The position numbers and the translations under genes were made by a program. Below, piece after piece: positions 17,212 through 25,580 of a stretch of 64,000 nt of DNA (the stretch's first letter is position 1; each line of letters opens with the position of its first letter). The notes beneath the pieces are model-generated. The model was given only the letters and a program-made list of their open reading frames with translations. It made no database searches and had not been told where the DNA came from. This DNA comes from Niallia circulans (GTDB taxonomy: Bacteria; Bacillota; Bacilli; Bacillales; Cytobacillaceae). The stretch is taken from contig NZ_RIBP01000004.1 in NCBI RefSeq assembly GCF_007273535.1, forward strand, positions 3,386,001 to 3,450,000. The letters are read 5' to 3'.

Positions 17212-17532
17212 TTACACAGGCTGTCCTGGAAGGCCCTTTCCCCACACCTGTTTAAATGTGCTGATTCTTTGCATACCAGTGATGAGCGGTCTTGCTTGCA
17301 TGATCAACGATTGAACTCCTTCAAGTGATAAGGATGCCTCATGAGCGGCTTTATCTGTCCACACTTCATAAACATAGACACTATCAAGCTCTGTGTCTGA
17401 AATGTTAATTGTATACAGCTCACAACCTTCAACTGCCTCCATCGAAGAAGCGGCTTCCATTAAAATCGCTGCAAGCATATCTCTATTCTCAGGTTTTGCT
17501 GTAAACTTACCGTACAATCCGAATTTATCCAT
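17212..17532 (-). CDS. Antibiotic biosynthesis monooxygenase (ABM) domain protein
   Basis: This 106-residue protein has the dimeric alpha-beta ABM fold. GLYGKFTAKPENRDML, the central ELYTINISDTELDSVYVYEVWTDKAAHEASL and the C-terminal helix are typical of YgiN/ABM quinol or heme-type small monooxygenases. The substrate is unknown. The ATG at 17532 has GAAGGAAG five bases upstream; the ORF reaching 17598 would overlap the upstream acetyltransferase gene. The two genes are 40 bp apart and probably co-transcribed. Confidence 0.85.
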   Translation of the reverse strand: MDKFGLYGKFTAKPENRDMLAAILMEAASSMEAVEGCELYTINISDTELDSVYVYEVWTDKAAHEASLSLEGVQSLIMQARPLITGMQRISTFKQVWGKGLPGQPV

Positions 17533-17572
17533 AATATCTTCCTTCTTTCTCCCTAATTTAATTGAAGCCTGA

Positions 17573-18019
17573 CTAGTAAGATAAGCCGTCTTTCTCACAT
17601 CTTAATCGCTTCACAAGAATATACTGACTGCTTTCCTTTATCGGATGCTCTTTAATAACCCCTGCAATCTCATACCCCTGCTTGCGGTAAAATTCAGGGG
17701 CTTGACAACTAAACGTATCAAGTTGAATATGACTGCATTTGTATTCTAGTGCACACTCCTCGATTTTCTGCAGAAGGCTACTTCCACACCCACACCCTCT
17801 AATAGATTCATCAACCCATAATGATTCAATTTGCAGGTGATGCCAAAACATAACACCAGTTATACCGCCAACAATTGCATTGTTATCATCTCTAGCAGTA
17901 AAACAAATTTTGTTGACAGGATGTTTTATAGTTTCTGGCAATTGTGACAGATTATATTCAACTACTCTCTTCCGAAGAAAATCACTGTTTTCTGAATAAT
18001 CTTCCCTGCAAATGTTCAT
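17573..18019 (-). CDS. GNAT family N-acetyltransferase
   Basis: This 148-residue acetyltransferase has the acetyl-CoA loop RGCGCGSSLLQKIEE preceded by the beta-strand LQIESLWVDE. The C-terminal APEFYRKQGYEIAGVIKE segment (motif B) follows. The acceptor is unknown. The ATG at 18019 has GGGAGG eight bases upstream, two codons into the longest ORF. Confidence 0.88.
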   Translation of the reverse strand: MNICREDYSENSDFLRKRVVEYNLSQLPETIKHPVNKICFTARDDNNAIVGGITGVMFWHHLQIESLWVDESIRGCGCGSSLLQKIEECALEYKCSHIQLDTFSCQAPEFYRKQGYEIAGVIKEHPIKESSQYILVKRLRCEKDGLSY

Positions 18020-18025
18020 TCTCAA

Positions 18026-18275
18026 TTCCTCCCTTCAGCAATTTGTATTGTGCTAACTATTAACTTAAGTTCAATAACGCTTACCAATAACTTAATTTAA
18101 GGAGAAAATTCTTAGTTTATTCCTTACTATTAGCCAATACCCTCCTAATCCGGTTCATTAACCAGCTTATAAAGTTTTGAGTAAGGGTTTTCTGCATTTT
18201 TTTTAAAAGTTCATTCGTTTGATTTTACATGGAATAATTCTCCGTTTATTCTCTTTATCCCTTCTTACAAAATAC
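18026..18275. other. Gene-free stretch before the hairpin repeat
   Basis: No credible ORF or RNA was seen. It holds the promoter region of the acetyltransferase-ABM pair and AT-rich filler. Confidence 0.5.
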
Positions 18276-18358
18276 AAAAAAACCGAACTTATTAATCAAT
18301 GTTGATTAATGAGTTCGGTTTTTACACAGATTCTATATACTTATGTCCCAGCCTCTTT
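18276..18358 (-). repeat. Half-element related to the 2.8-kb repeat; likely terminator
   Basis: Read on the minus strand it begins AGAGGCTGGGACATAAGTA and continues to a nearly perfect hairpin ACCGAACT-ATTAATCAA / TTGATTAAT-AGTTCGGT with T/A runs on both sides. This matches the left 85 bp of the composite element at 2778. The GC-rich core and the second end are absent. It lies 46 bp after the rhamnosidase gene and can act as its terminator. Confidence 0.75.
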
Positions 18359-18404
18359 GAATTAGCATATTATATCCTTATGACCGAATCTCTTATTCCG
18401 CGTT

Positions 18405-21314
18405 TTACACCAGCTCTGTTGTCCATTCAATCATGTTAAGCTCTTCTATCAGTGCATTTACTCGGTCAATTGTCAGGTTTGCCTCAGGGAATTCTGCTAA
18501 TTCCTTTAAAGTCTTTGTTCTCATCGCAAAAATACCTGGTGGATTGGCGATTCCTGGGGCATGTTTTTCAAGGACTGCAGCGGAAGATTTTTGCGCAAGC
18601 ACGTCGATAAGTCTTGATTCATCAGTAAACCTGACTGTTAGTCCGTACTTATTTGCGTATTGGAAATGGTAGCTGCCAGAGCCGACTGTTAAGATAACTG
18701 TATCTTCTTGTTCCTTGACAGAATAAATTCCTGTTGAGGCGGCAAGTAGTTTCCCTCCTTCAGTAACAGCTTCTATTTGTGCATATGGCAATGTTATTTC
18801 TGCTGTTGTATTTGCAGGAATGACCACTTTCAACTCTATTTTGTCTGCTGTTTTACGCCATTCTGAATGAATTCTGCCATACATAGATTCAAGAACTGCT
18901 TTTGCATAGGTTAGATGGATTCCTGCAAACTGCGGTTTAATGCGAATCCGTTTATAAGCAGGCATCCCTTCATCCATATCAAGTCCAGCAACAGCTCTGT
19001 ACAGCCAATCACCAATAGCACCATAAGCGTAATGATTAAAGGAATTCATGTCATCGCTCCAAAATGAACCGTCTTCTTTTATCCCGTCCCAGTGCTCCCA
19101 TATTGTTGTTGCACCTTGCTTAACAGAATACAGCCATGAAGGATAGCTCTCCTGCAGCAATAGTCTGACTGCTGTTTCATGATATCCCGCTTTAGATAGA
19201 GCAAAACATAGATATGGTGTACCGACAAAACCAGTCGTTAAATGGTAATCGTTTTGCAGGATTAGTTCGTTTAACTCTCGCGCTGTCCGTTCCTTCACCT
19301 TACCGTCCACTAAGTCAAACATGAGTGCAAGCACATGTGCTGTTTGTGTTGGAGAAACGAGCCTGCCTGAAGGCGAGACAAATTCAAAGTTAAAAGCCTT
19401 AACAATTTTCTCTAGCAATGCTTCATAGTGTTGTGCCTCATCCCATTTGCCAAGCACCTTAGCAGCATCTCTTAAAATTCTAGTTGAATGGGCGTAAAAG
19501 GCTGTTGCCACAAAATCCTTCGGAGTTGCTCCGCTGTAGCTACCTGATGGTGCATCGAGGGCGAGCCAATCGCCGAAATTGAAGCCAACCACCCAAAGAT
19601 ATTCGTTTTCTCCTTGCATATGCATATATTCAACCCATGCCTTCATGCTTTCATATTGCTCCTCTAACAACCTTCTGTCTCCATATGCCTTGTAAACCTC
19701 CCACGGGATGATAGTCGCTGCATCGCCCCATGCTGCTGCATTTGCCCCGCCAACGACCGCTGGAATTACAAAAGGAACGCCACCGTCTGAATGCTGCTCT
19801 GCTTTAAGGTCACGCAGCCATTTCGTGAAAAATGGACCACCGTGATAATTGAATAATGCTGTCTGGATAAACACCTGGGCATCACCTGTCCAACCAAGCC
19901 GCTCATCTCGTTGCGGACAATCTGTCGGCACATCAAGAAAATTGCCTCTTTGCCCCCAGACGATATTTTCCTGAAGCTTATTCACGAGCTCGTTAGAACA
20001 CTCGAATTCACCTGTTGGCTGCATATCAGAATGAATGACTTCACCAATAAAGTTTTCAAGCGGCAGTCCGTTCTCCTGATAAGGGTAGCCTTCAATTTTC
20101 ACATATCGAAAGCCTTGAAAAGTAAAGTGAGGAGCGTAGCTTTCAAGCCCAGTTCCTTTCGTTATATATTCAACCTGCTGATCTGCTTTGCGCAAATTTC
20201 CAAAATAAATATTTCCATCCTTATCAAGCACCTCAGCATGCTTTAAAACGATATGTGTGCCGCTTGTCGCTTTAACTGAAAAGCGGATTCTGCCAACCAT
20301 GTTTTGCCCCATATCAATGACCGTATCCCCTGATGGTGTGATAAATGTGCTGATAGGCTTGATTAACTCGGTAACTTTTGTTGGCCAATTTTCTTGTGCA
20401 ACAAGCTGTGATACAGGCATACGCTGCACTGTCGTATGATACCAAGCACTGTCATTAAAACCTGGACAGCTAAAGCCTTCCTGTTCAAGCCTTGCATCGT
20501 ATCTTTCCCCTTGATAAAGTTCGGAATAAACAACAGGTCCCGTCGCTGCCTTCCATGACGTATCTGTAGGAATAATAATCTCTGTGCCATCCTCATACCT
20601 CACATGTAGTTCAAAAAAGGCTGCCCGTCTGTCTCCATATATATGTCGCTTGTTTTCCCATGTTAGATTTCCTTTGTACCAGCCGTCAGCAAGCATGATA
20701 CCTAAACCGTTAGGACCAGCCTGAAGACTTGATGTCACATCATATGTCTGATATTGAAGGCGTTTATGGTAGCTGGTCCAGCCTGGTGTAAGTAAATCAT
20801 CCCCAACGCGTTCTCCATTTACATAAAGTTCATACAATCCTAATCCAGTCCCATAAATACGAGCCGAAACAATTTTTGACTGAAGATTAAATTCTTTTCT
20901 TAACAGAAACACAGCTTCACTTAATGGATCGATTTCATCCTGTGCTGGTGTAATCCATTGTGCTCTCCAGCTATTTTCATTTAAAAAAGCTGTTTCCCAC
21001 CAAGCGGTTTCACTCCAAGCCGATTTTCGGTCTTTGTTGTCCCAAATCTTCACCCTGTAGTAGTATCTTGTTTTTCCTTTAAGCTCTGGTCCCCCGTATT
21101 CAATATGCAGAGATTCTTGGGAGTAAACGATGCCTGAATCCCACAATAAAGATGTAAAATCCGCCCTATCAGATACATGAATTTGGTAAGTCCTTTGTAC
21201 TATTCCCCTTTCACTTGATGCAATTTTCCAGCTGATACGAGGCTTTTTTATGTCGAGTCCAAGTGGATTTGTTCGATATTCACATGTTAATGCAGCAACC
21301 TTTAAATCTGTCAT
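18405..21314 (-). CDS. Alpha-L-rhamnosidase (GH78)
   Basis: This 969-residue glycoside hydrolase removes terminal alpha-L-rhamnose from plant glycosides. The domains run in order: an N-terminal Ig-like domain (ISWKIASSERG...YRVKIWD), beta-sandwiches (ARIYGTGLGLYELYVNGERVGDDLLTPGW), the (alpha/alpha)6 catalytic domain with DVPTDCPQRDERLGWTGD (residues 461-478, carrying the acidic catalytic cluster), and the C-terminal beta domain. An extra tail of about 85 residues (from about 885) carries a small helical domain not typical of GH78. No signal peptide is present, so it acts in the cytoplasm on imported substrates. It follows the MFS gene by 90 bp and AAAGGAA precedes the ATG. Confidence 0.95.
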   Translation of the reverse strand: MTDLKVAALTCEYRTNPLGLDIKKPRISWKIASSERGIVQRTYQIHVSDRADFTSLLWDSGIVYSQESLHIEYGGPELKGKTRYYYRVKIWDNKDRKSAWSETAWWETAFLNENSWRAQWITPAQDEIDPLSEAVFLLRKEFNLQSKIVSARIYGTGLGLYELYVNGERVGDDLLTPGWTSYHKRLQYQTYDVTSSLQAGPNGLGIMLADGWYKGNLTWENKRHIYGDRRAAFFELHVRYEDGTEIIIPTDTSWKAATGPVVYSELYQGERYDARLEQEGFSCPGFNDSAWYHTTVQRMPVSQLVAQENWPTKVTELIKPISTFITPSGDTVIDMGQNMVGRIRFSVKATSGTHIVLKHAEVLDKDGNIYFGNLRKADQQVEYITKGTGLESYAPHFTFQGFRYVKIEGYPYQENGLPLENFIGEVIHSDMQPTGEFECSNELVNKLQENIVWGQRGNFLDVPTDCPQRDERLGWTGDAQVFIQTALFNYHGGPFFTKWLRDLKAEQHSDGGVPFVIPAVVGGANAAAWGDAATIIPWEVYKAYGDRRLLEEQYESMKAWVEYMHMQGENEYLWVVGFNFGDWLALDAPSGSYSGATPKDFVATAFYAHSTRILRDAAKVLGKWDEAQHYEALLEKIVKAFNFEFVSPSGRLVSPTQTAHVLALMFDLVDGKVKERTARELNELILQNDYHLTTGFVGTPYLCFALSKAGYHETAVRLLLQESYPSWLYSVKQGATTIWEHWDGIKEDGSFWSDDMNSFNHYAYGAIGDWLYRAVAGLDMDEGMPAYKRIRIKPQFAGIHLTYAKAVLESMYGRIHSEWRKTADKIELKVVIPANTTAEITLPYAQIEAVTEGGKLLAASTGIYSVKEQEDTVILTVGSGSYHFQYANKYGLTVRFTDESRLIDVLAQKSSAAVLEKHAPGIANPPGIFAMRTKTLKELAEFPEANLTIDRVNALIEELNMIEWTTELV

Positions 21315-21404
21315 TCTATCTATTCCTTTCTTTTATAGAGATTTCATTGCACACTTCATACAATTTAATTAGTTTAATCAGTAAGTAAACCTCTAAGTAA
21401 TTTT

Positions 21405-22700
21405 TTAGGAAACAATTATTTCATCAATAGGTTCGTCACCTGCTTCGTCTTTTCCTTCCATTTCTGGTATAGGAAGGACAGCTATAGCAGAAAGTATGGA
21501 GAATGCTGCAAGAACCAAGAAGAACATTGTATAGCCATCACCGCCGAATGTACTTGCACCGAAAGCAATTAGTACAGGTGCTGCAAAGCTGACTAATGTG
21601 GAAGCCATATTTGTAGTCGTATTCATTATTGAAATATCCTTAGCAGCATTTTCCTTTGAAGGCAGAATACGATTAACAAGGGCATTATCAACAGCATTGT
21701 ACATTCCAAATCCAAAGTTAAAAATGAAGTTTCCGACAATTACCCAGGCCACACTTGTAGAAAAAGCAAAGGCAACAAGGCAAAGTGCTGTTATGAGTGC
21801 TGCTCCCATTACAAATGGTTTTTGCTTTTTGACTTTATCTGATAAAAAGCCGCCAAGAATACCCGCTCCCACCATTAGAATAATCGTAGGCGCAGTAAGT
21901 CCCATTATTTGAAAAATTTTCGTTTCACTCAAGTGAAACCTAGCGATATAAAATAGTGTCAGCATATTCAATCCAGCATTGGAGAAATTAATGAACAGCT
22001 TTGTCAAAAGTGCCCAAGTATAAGCTGGATGCTGCTTAAAGCTTGGATAAAAGCCGCGAATACCAGATGATTTTTTTTCCTTGTTTTCTGTTCTCGCAAA
22101 GTGATTATCCTTTATAAGAAGTGCTGCAGCTATGCCTCCAATCAACTGGATAATAATTAAAGTAATCATCTTCTGTTCAAGCGTCGAATCTGCAAACACT
22201 CCCATCAGCATTTGACCTGACATAACAAACGCTGGTGCTGAAGCTCCAATTAAGCCTGACACACGACCAAACTTTTCTGGATTTACCTGCTCTGGCACAA
22301 TGGCATAACAGGATAATGAAACCATGCCATAAAAGAAGTTCGCCAAGCATAACGAGATAATAAACATTGGAATAGTAGCAGCATATGTCAGCAGCACCAT
22401 CGAAATCGCACCGAGAATGCTGCCCGCTACCATCCAAAATCTTCTTCTTCCCATCCTGATCCTCGTCTTATCTGCAATAACACCACCAAACAATCCAAAT
22501 ACAACAACGGCAATTCCTGTGATGCCTGACGCAGTTCCATATACAGCAGTCGCATTCTCCTGTCCGACAATTCTTATCACAATAAAGGTAGAAAGACCAA
22601 ATCCTAATAAAACTAATGGCGCTATAGAAGTGCCAACACCCAGCATTGCGGCTACTATTAATCTCTTAAAAGGCGTTTTATTCCAGACAACCGTCTCCAT
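21405..22700 (-). CDS. MFS transporter, glycoside:cation type
   Basis: This 431-residue membrane protein has twelve predicted helices. The loop GVIADKTRIRMGRRRFWMV between helices 2 and 3 and the later GGFLSDKVKKQKPF are the paired MFS/GPH signatures. It lies between a GH1 beta-glucosidase and a GH78 rhamnosidase, so it probably imports intact rhamno-glucosides. A perfect cre site and a motif shared with the GH1 promoter lie upstream. The second of two adjacent ATGs is better spaced from GGAGG. Confidence 0.88.
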   Translation of the reverse strand: METVVWNKTPFKRLIVAAMLGVGTSIAPLVLLGFGLSTFIVIRIVGQENATAVYGTASGITGIAVVVFGLFGGVIADKTRIRMGRRRFWMVAGSILGAISMVLLTYAATIPMFIISLCLANFFYGMVSLSCYAIVPEQVNPEKFGRVSGLIGASAPAFVMSGQMLMGVFADSTLEQKMITLIIIQLIGGIAAALLIKDNHFARTENKEKKSSGIRGFYPSFKQHPAYTWALLTKLFINFSNAGLNMLTLFYIARFHLSETKIFQIMGLTAPTIILMVGAGILGGFLSDKVKKQKPFVMGAALITALCLVAFAFSTSVAWVIVGNFIFNFGFGMYNAVDNALVNRILPSKENAAKDISIMNTTTNMASTLVSFAAPVLIAFGASTFGGDGYTMFFLVLAAFSILSAIAVLPIPEMEGKDEAGDEPIDEIIVS

Positions 22701-22762
22701 CATTACCCCTCCATAAAATGCATTTCATAAGGCAAACTCTTCCTTGGACGCTGATTTATAAC

Positions 22763-22777
22763 AGTAAACGCTTTCAT
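22763..22777 (-). promoter_or_regulatory. cre site (CcpA) before the MFS gene
   Basis: On the minus strand ATGAAAGCGTTTACT matches every position of the cre consensus WTGNAANCGNWNNCW. A TATAAA -10-like hexamer lies just downstream, so bound CcpA would block the promoter. Confidence 0.8.
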
Positions 22778-22810
22778 ATCATTCAGTGGCTAATCAGAGA
22801 ATATTCTTAC

Positions 22811-22826
22811 TTGATTCAAAGATTTA
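22811..22826 (-). promoter_or_regulatory. Putative AraC-regulator binding site (MFS promoter)
   Basis: The sequence TAAATCTTTGAATCAAG on the minus strand recurs almost unchanged at 24249-24264 before the GH1 gene. Both lie about 35 bases upstream of a cre site. The layout fits a class II activator site used by the AraC regulator at 24300-25295 (inference). Confidence 0.6.
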
Positions 22827-22883
22827 TCAACAATAGATATTTTGCATGAATCTACTCCCTAAAGCGTGGGAGCAGATGTTACT

Positions 22884-24152
22884 TCAATTATTAACAAGGG
22901 AGCTGGATTTAGCAATTTGTCCAAGAAAACGCGCACTTTCCTTCACCTTCCGTTTTTGTGTGGTACGGTCTACCTCGATTAACCCAAACTTCTTAGTATA
23001 GCCTGAATTCCACTCATAATTATCGAATGTTGACCAATGAAGATAGCCTCTTATATCAATCCCATCCTCCAAACATGACTGCAGGCCTGCTAATCCTTTG
23101 CGAATAAATTCGACCCGTCTGCTGTCATTATCTGTGGCAATTCCATGCTCCGTAATAATAATTGGAATAGATATAGACTGAGCTACCTTACGGACTACAT
23201 TAGACAGTCCTTCTGGATAAAATTCATAGCCCATTTGTGTCAATTCTGCCTCTTTATTTGGCTGGACTTGGCCGTCTGGACCATATACTTCTCTTGTGTA
23301 ATTTTGCAATCCAAAAAAATCATCCTCTTCTATCATAGGCAAATATTGACTAAAATAACTTTGCCATTTTGCTGCAGCTAGTTCTTCTCCACCTTGAATA
23401 CTTTGAACATCAGACAACGCCATTGACAGTCCAACTAATGTGTTTGGCTGGACGCTCTTTATCGCTTGACGAGCTTTTTGGTGGGATTGACGAAGAATTT
23501 TGAGTGAATGTTCATCAGAAAGCATATGAAAGGTAAAATACTGATCACTCGTTGCACCGCAAAGCTTTGCTGCTTCCTCTCTCCAACCAGGAGCTGTCCA
23601 CGAATCTCGCTCAATTCCAACTGGCGGAATAAAGCCGATACTAGTAAAAAGCTCTCGAAGCATGACAGGGAGATTCACTTCATTCATCGTCAACACATAT
23701 GGAATTAAGTCACCAAGCTCTCGAAATACAACTTCGCAATATTTTGCAAAAAAATCAGGAACATCAGGGCTTGCCCACCCGCCAAATTGCATTAACCATT
23801 TTGGCGAGGCAAAGTGATGCATTGCAACAAAAGGGGTAATATTGTGTTTATAACATGTTTCAAGGACATCGCGATAATGATTAATTGCCGTTTGGGAATA
23901 TTGCCCTGGCTCTGGCTCAATTCGCGCCCATTCAATTGAAAACCGAAAAACCTTTAATCCCAGACTGGCCATAAGGGCAATATCTTCTTTATACAGAGTG
24001 TAATGATCGATGGCTTTACCTGATTTCTCATTATATGGCGAGCCTTCGACTTGCTCCTCTGCCCAAAAATCACTATTATCATTATTGCCCTCCACTTGAT
24101 GCCCTGCTGTTGCTGAACCCCAAAGGAATTGCTTCGGAAAATCATAAGTCAT
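22884..24152 (-). CDS. Beta-glucosidase (GH1, non-phosphorylated substrates)
   Basis: This 422-residue (beta/alpha)8 glycoside hydrolase has acid/base Glu158 in TMNEV and nucleophile Glu335 in ITEHG. The C-terminal WSTFDNYEWNSGYTKKFGL has the DN(Y/F)EW form that binds a free glucose 6-hydroxyl, not the Ser/Lys/Tyr set of 6-phospho enzymes. It should therefore hydrolyse unphosphorylated beta-glucosides brought in by the adjacent MFS carrier. AGGAGG lies eight bases before the ATG. It is the first gene after the AraC regulator, with its own cre-controlled promoter. Confidence 0.93.
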   Translation of the reverse strand: MTYDFPKQFLWGSATAGHQVEGNNDNSDFWAEEQVEGSPYNEKSGKAIDHYTLYKEDIALMASLGLKVFRFSIEWARIEPEPGQYSQTAINHYRDVLETCYKHNITPFVAMHHFASPKWLMQFGGWASPDVPDFFAKYCEVVFRELGDLIPYVLTMNEVNLPVMLRELFTSIGFIPPVGIERDSWTAPGWREEAAKLCGATSDQYFTFHMLSDEHSLKILRQSHQKARQAIKSVQPNTLVGLSMALSDVQSIQGGEELAAAKWQSYFSQYLPMIEEDDFFGLQNYTREVYGPDGQVQPNKEAELTQMGYEFYPEGLSNVVRKVAQSISIPIIITEHGIATDNDSRRVEFIRKGLAGLQSCLEDGIDIRGYLHWSTFDNYEWNSGYTKKFGLIEVDRTTQKRKVKESARFLGQIAKSSSLVNN

Positions 24153-24187
24153 TATAAATACCTCCTAATATCTTTTTCCTTGCTTTG

Positions 24188-24223
24188 TGATTCTAATTGT
24201 AGCAAGCGTTTTCATTTGTTTTA
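24188..24223 (-). promoter_or_regulatory. GH1 promoter with embedded cre site
   Basis: On the minus strand a TTAAAA -35, a 17-base spacer and a TACAAT -10 can be placed. The spacer holds ATGAAAACGCTTGCT (24201-24215), a full match to the cre consensus WTGNAANCGNWNNCW. This predicts strong catabolite repression by CcpA. Confidence 0.75.
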
Positions 24224-24248
24224 ATGGCATATACAAAGAAGATGTTTG

Positions 24249-24264
24249 CTCGATTCAAAGATTT
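24249..24264 (-). promoter_or_regulatory. Putative AraC-regulator binding site (GH1 promoter)
   Basis: TAAATCTTTGAATCGAG on the minus strand is the second copy of the motif found before the MFS gene. It lies just upstream of the GH1 -35 region and about 40 bp past the end of the AraC gene. Confidence 0.6.
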
Positions 24265-24299
24265 AGGAAGTAATCATAATCATCCTTAAAAAAGAAACA

Positions 24300-25295
24300 T
24301 TACTGATTTCTATCCCTGTATTCCTTTGGAGTCTGTTGATATATTTCATTAAATTTTTTGTAGAAAAAAGACACACTCGAATACCCTACCTCTTCAGAAA
24401 TTTCTGGAATAGGCATAAGAGAATTTGTTAAGTAAAGGGCCGCTTTATTAACCCGTTGGATTTGCAGCAAGTCTGTAAATGACTTTCCAGTTGCTTTTTT
24501 CAATATCGCAGAAATATAGTTTGGATGATATTTAAACTGATCAGCCATATCTGTTAGGCTGCATTCCTTGCAGTGACTTTCTATATACTCCAACAAATTT
24601 AAAACGATCAAGTCCTTTTCTGTCCTGTTGTTTCTCTCTATGCTTGTTAAGCTGTTGCTGTGGCGGATTAACTCCGTAAACATGATAAATAAATAAGCAT
24701 CTATCATTCCAGAAGTGAAGGCATCTTCCTCAAAATATTCACACATAATATGCTCCATAATGTCATTAAAGTTAGAGCTTGCTTCAAAAGGAAAATACAG
24801 GTACTTATTTGCACTTCGGCTGTCAATCAGAGAATCTACTAAAAATTGAGAAATTATACTTCTGTTTGTGAATCTACTTAAAAAGCTTGAAGACAAGTAA
24901 TCGTGCTTCAGTTTTATTTCTATAATAATATCTTCTTTTGCTGTTTCCATTACCGTATGGGGAGTATTTTTGTCAATCATGATGATTCCCCCTTCCTGTA
25001 TATTTATGATATCCTCCTGCATGATAATCTGGCATCTGCCTTGATAAACATAGATCAGCTCAATGTATTGATGAATATGCAATGGTACAAAGGCAGTAGG
25101 AGGGCATTGCGAAATAAAGATATTATCTTCAATCGGATTATGGAACGGATCAAAAATCATATTAAACTCGTACAGCGGCTCGCCATTAATGCTTCCAATC
25201 GGTTCAACCTGATAGGTGTTTTTTATTTGGTCCCAGTCAGGAGGAGCCATTTTATTATAGCTTTCAAGCTTCAGTCTTAATTCGGCACTATTCAT
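24300..25295 (-). CDS. AraC family regulator of the glycoside locus
   Basis: This 331-residue regulator has an N-terminal cupin (FVPLHIHQYIELIYVYQGRCQIIMQEDIINIQEGGIIMIDKNTPHTV), a middle helical linker, and a C-terminal AraC double helix-turn-helix (YHPNYISAILKKATGKSFTDLLQIQRVNKAALYL...GYSSVSFFYKKFNEIYQQTPKEYR). The ATG at 25295 has AAGGGG seven bases upstream; a GTG two codons earlier is too close. It leads the same-strand run AraC-GH1-MFS-GH78 and most likely activates it in response to an imported plant glycoside or its breakdown product. Confidence 0.9.
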   Translation of the reverse strand: MNSAELRLKLESYNKMAPPDWDQIKNTYQVEPIGSINGEPLYEFNMIFDPFHNPIEDNIFISQCPPTAFVPLHIHQYIELIYVYQGRCQIIMQEDIINIQEGGIIMIDKNTPHTVMETAKEDIIIEIKLKHDYLSSSFLSRFTNRSIISQFLVDSLIDSRSANKYLYFPFEASSNFNDIMEHIMCEYFEEDAFTSGMIDAYLFIMFTELIRHSNSLTSIERNNRTEKDLIVLNLLEYIESHCKECSLTDMADQFKYHPNYISAILKKATGKSFTDLLQIQRVNKAALYLTNSLMPIPEISEEVGYSSVSFFYKKFNEIYQQTPKEYRDRNQ

Positions 25296-25551
25296 TGCCA
25301 CACCCCTTTTGTTTTCTTTTGTTTTTTACCTTTTTAATTTATTTAACTTTGTTTTTTATTTGTTTATGCGCTTTCGCTTTTATTTACATCATAAATATAA
25401 CATATTAGCATTTAAAAATATTTAAAAAAAGATATGCTGACTTTTCCCTTAGCTCTGTCATTCCGGCATTTTTGTTTCCTTAATGATTTGCAGTCACCTC
25501 AGTTGTCTGCCAATAAAGCTCATTAAAATACCTAGCAACTTTATATTTAAT

Positions 25552-25580
25552 AAAAAAAACAGCACTGCAAAACAGTACTG
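25552..25580 (-). terminator. Terminator of the C45 hydrolase gene
   Basis: The stem CAGTACTG / CAGTGCTG (one mismatch, TTTTG loop) is followed by eight T residues on the minus strand, next to the stop codon. Confidence 0.8.
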
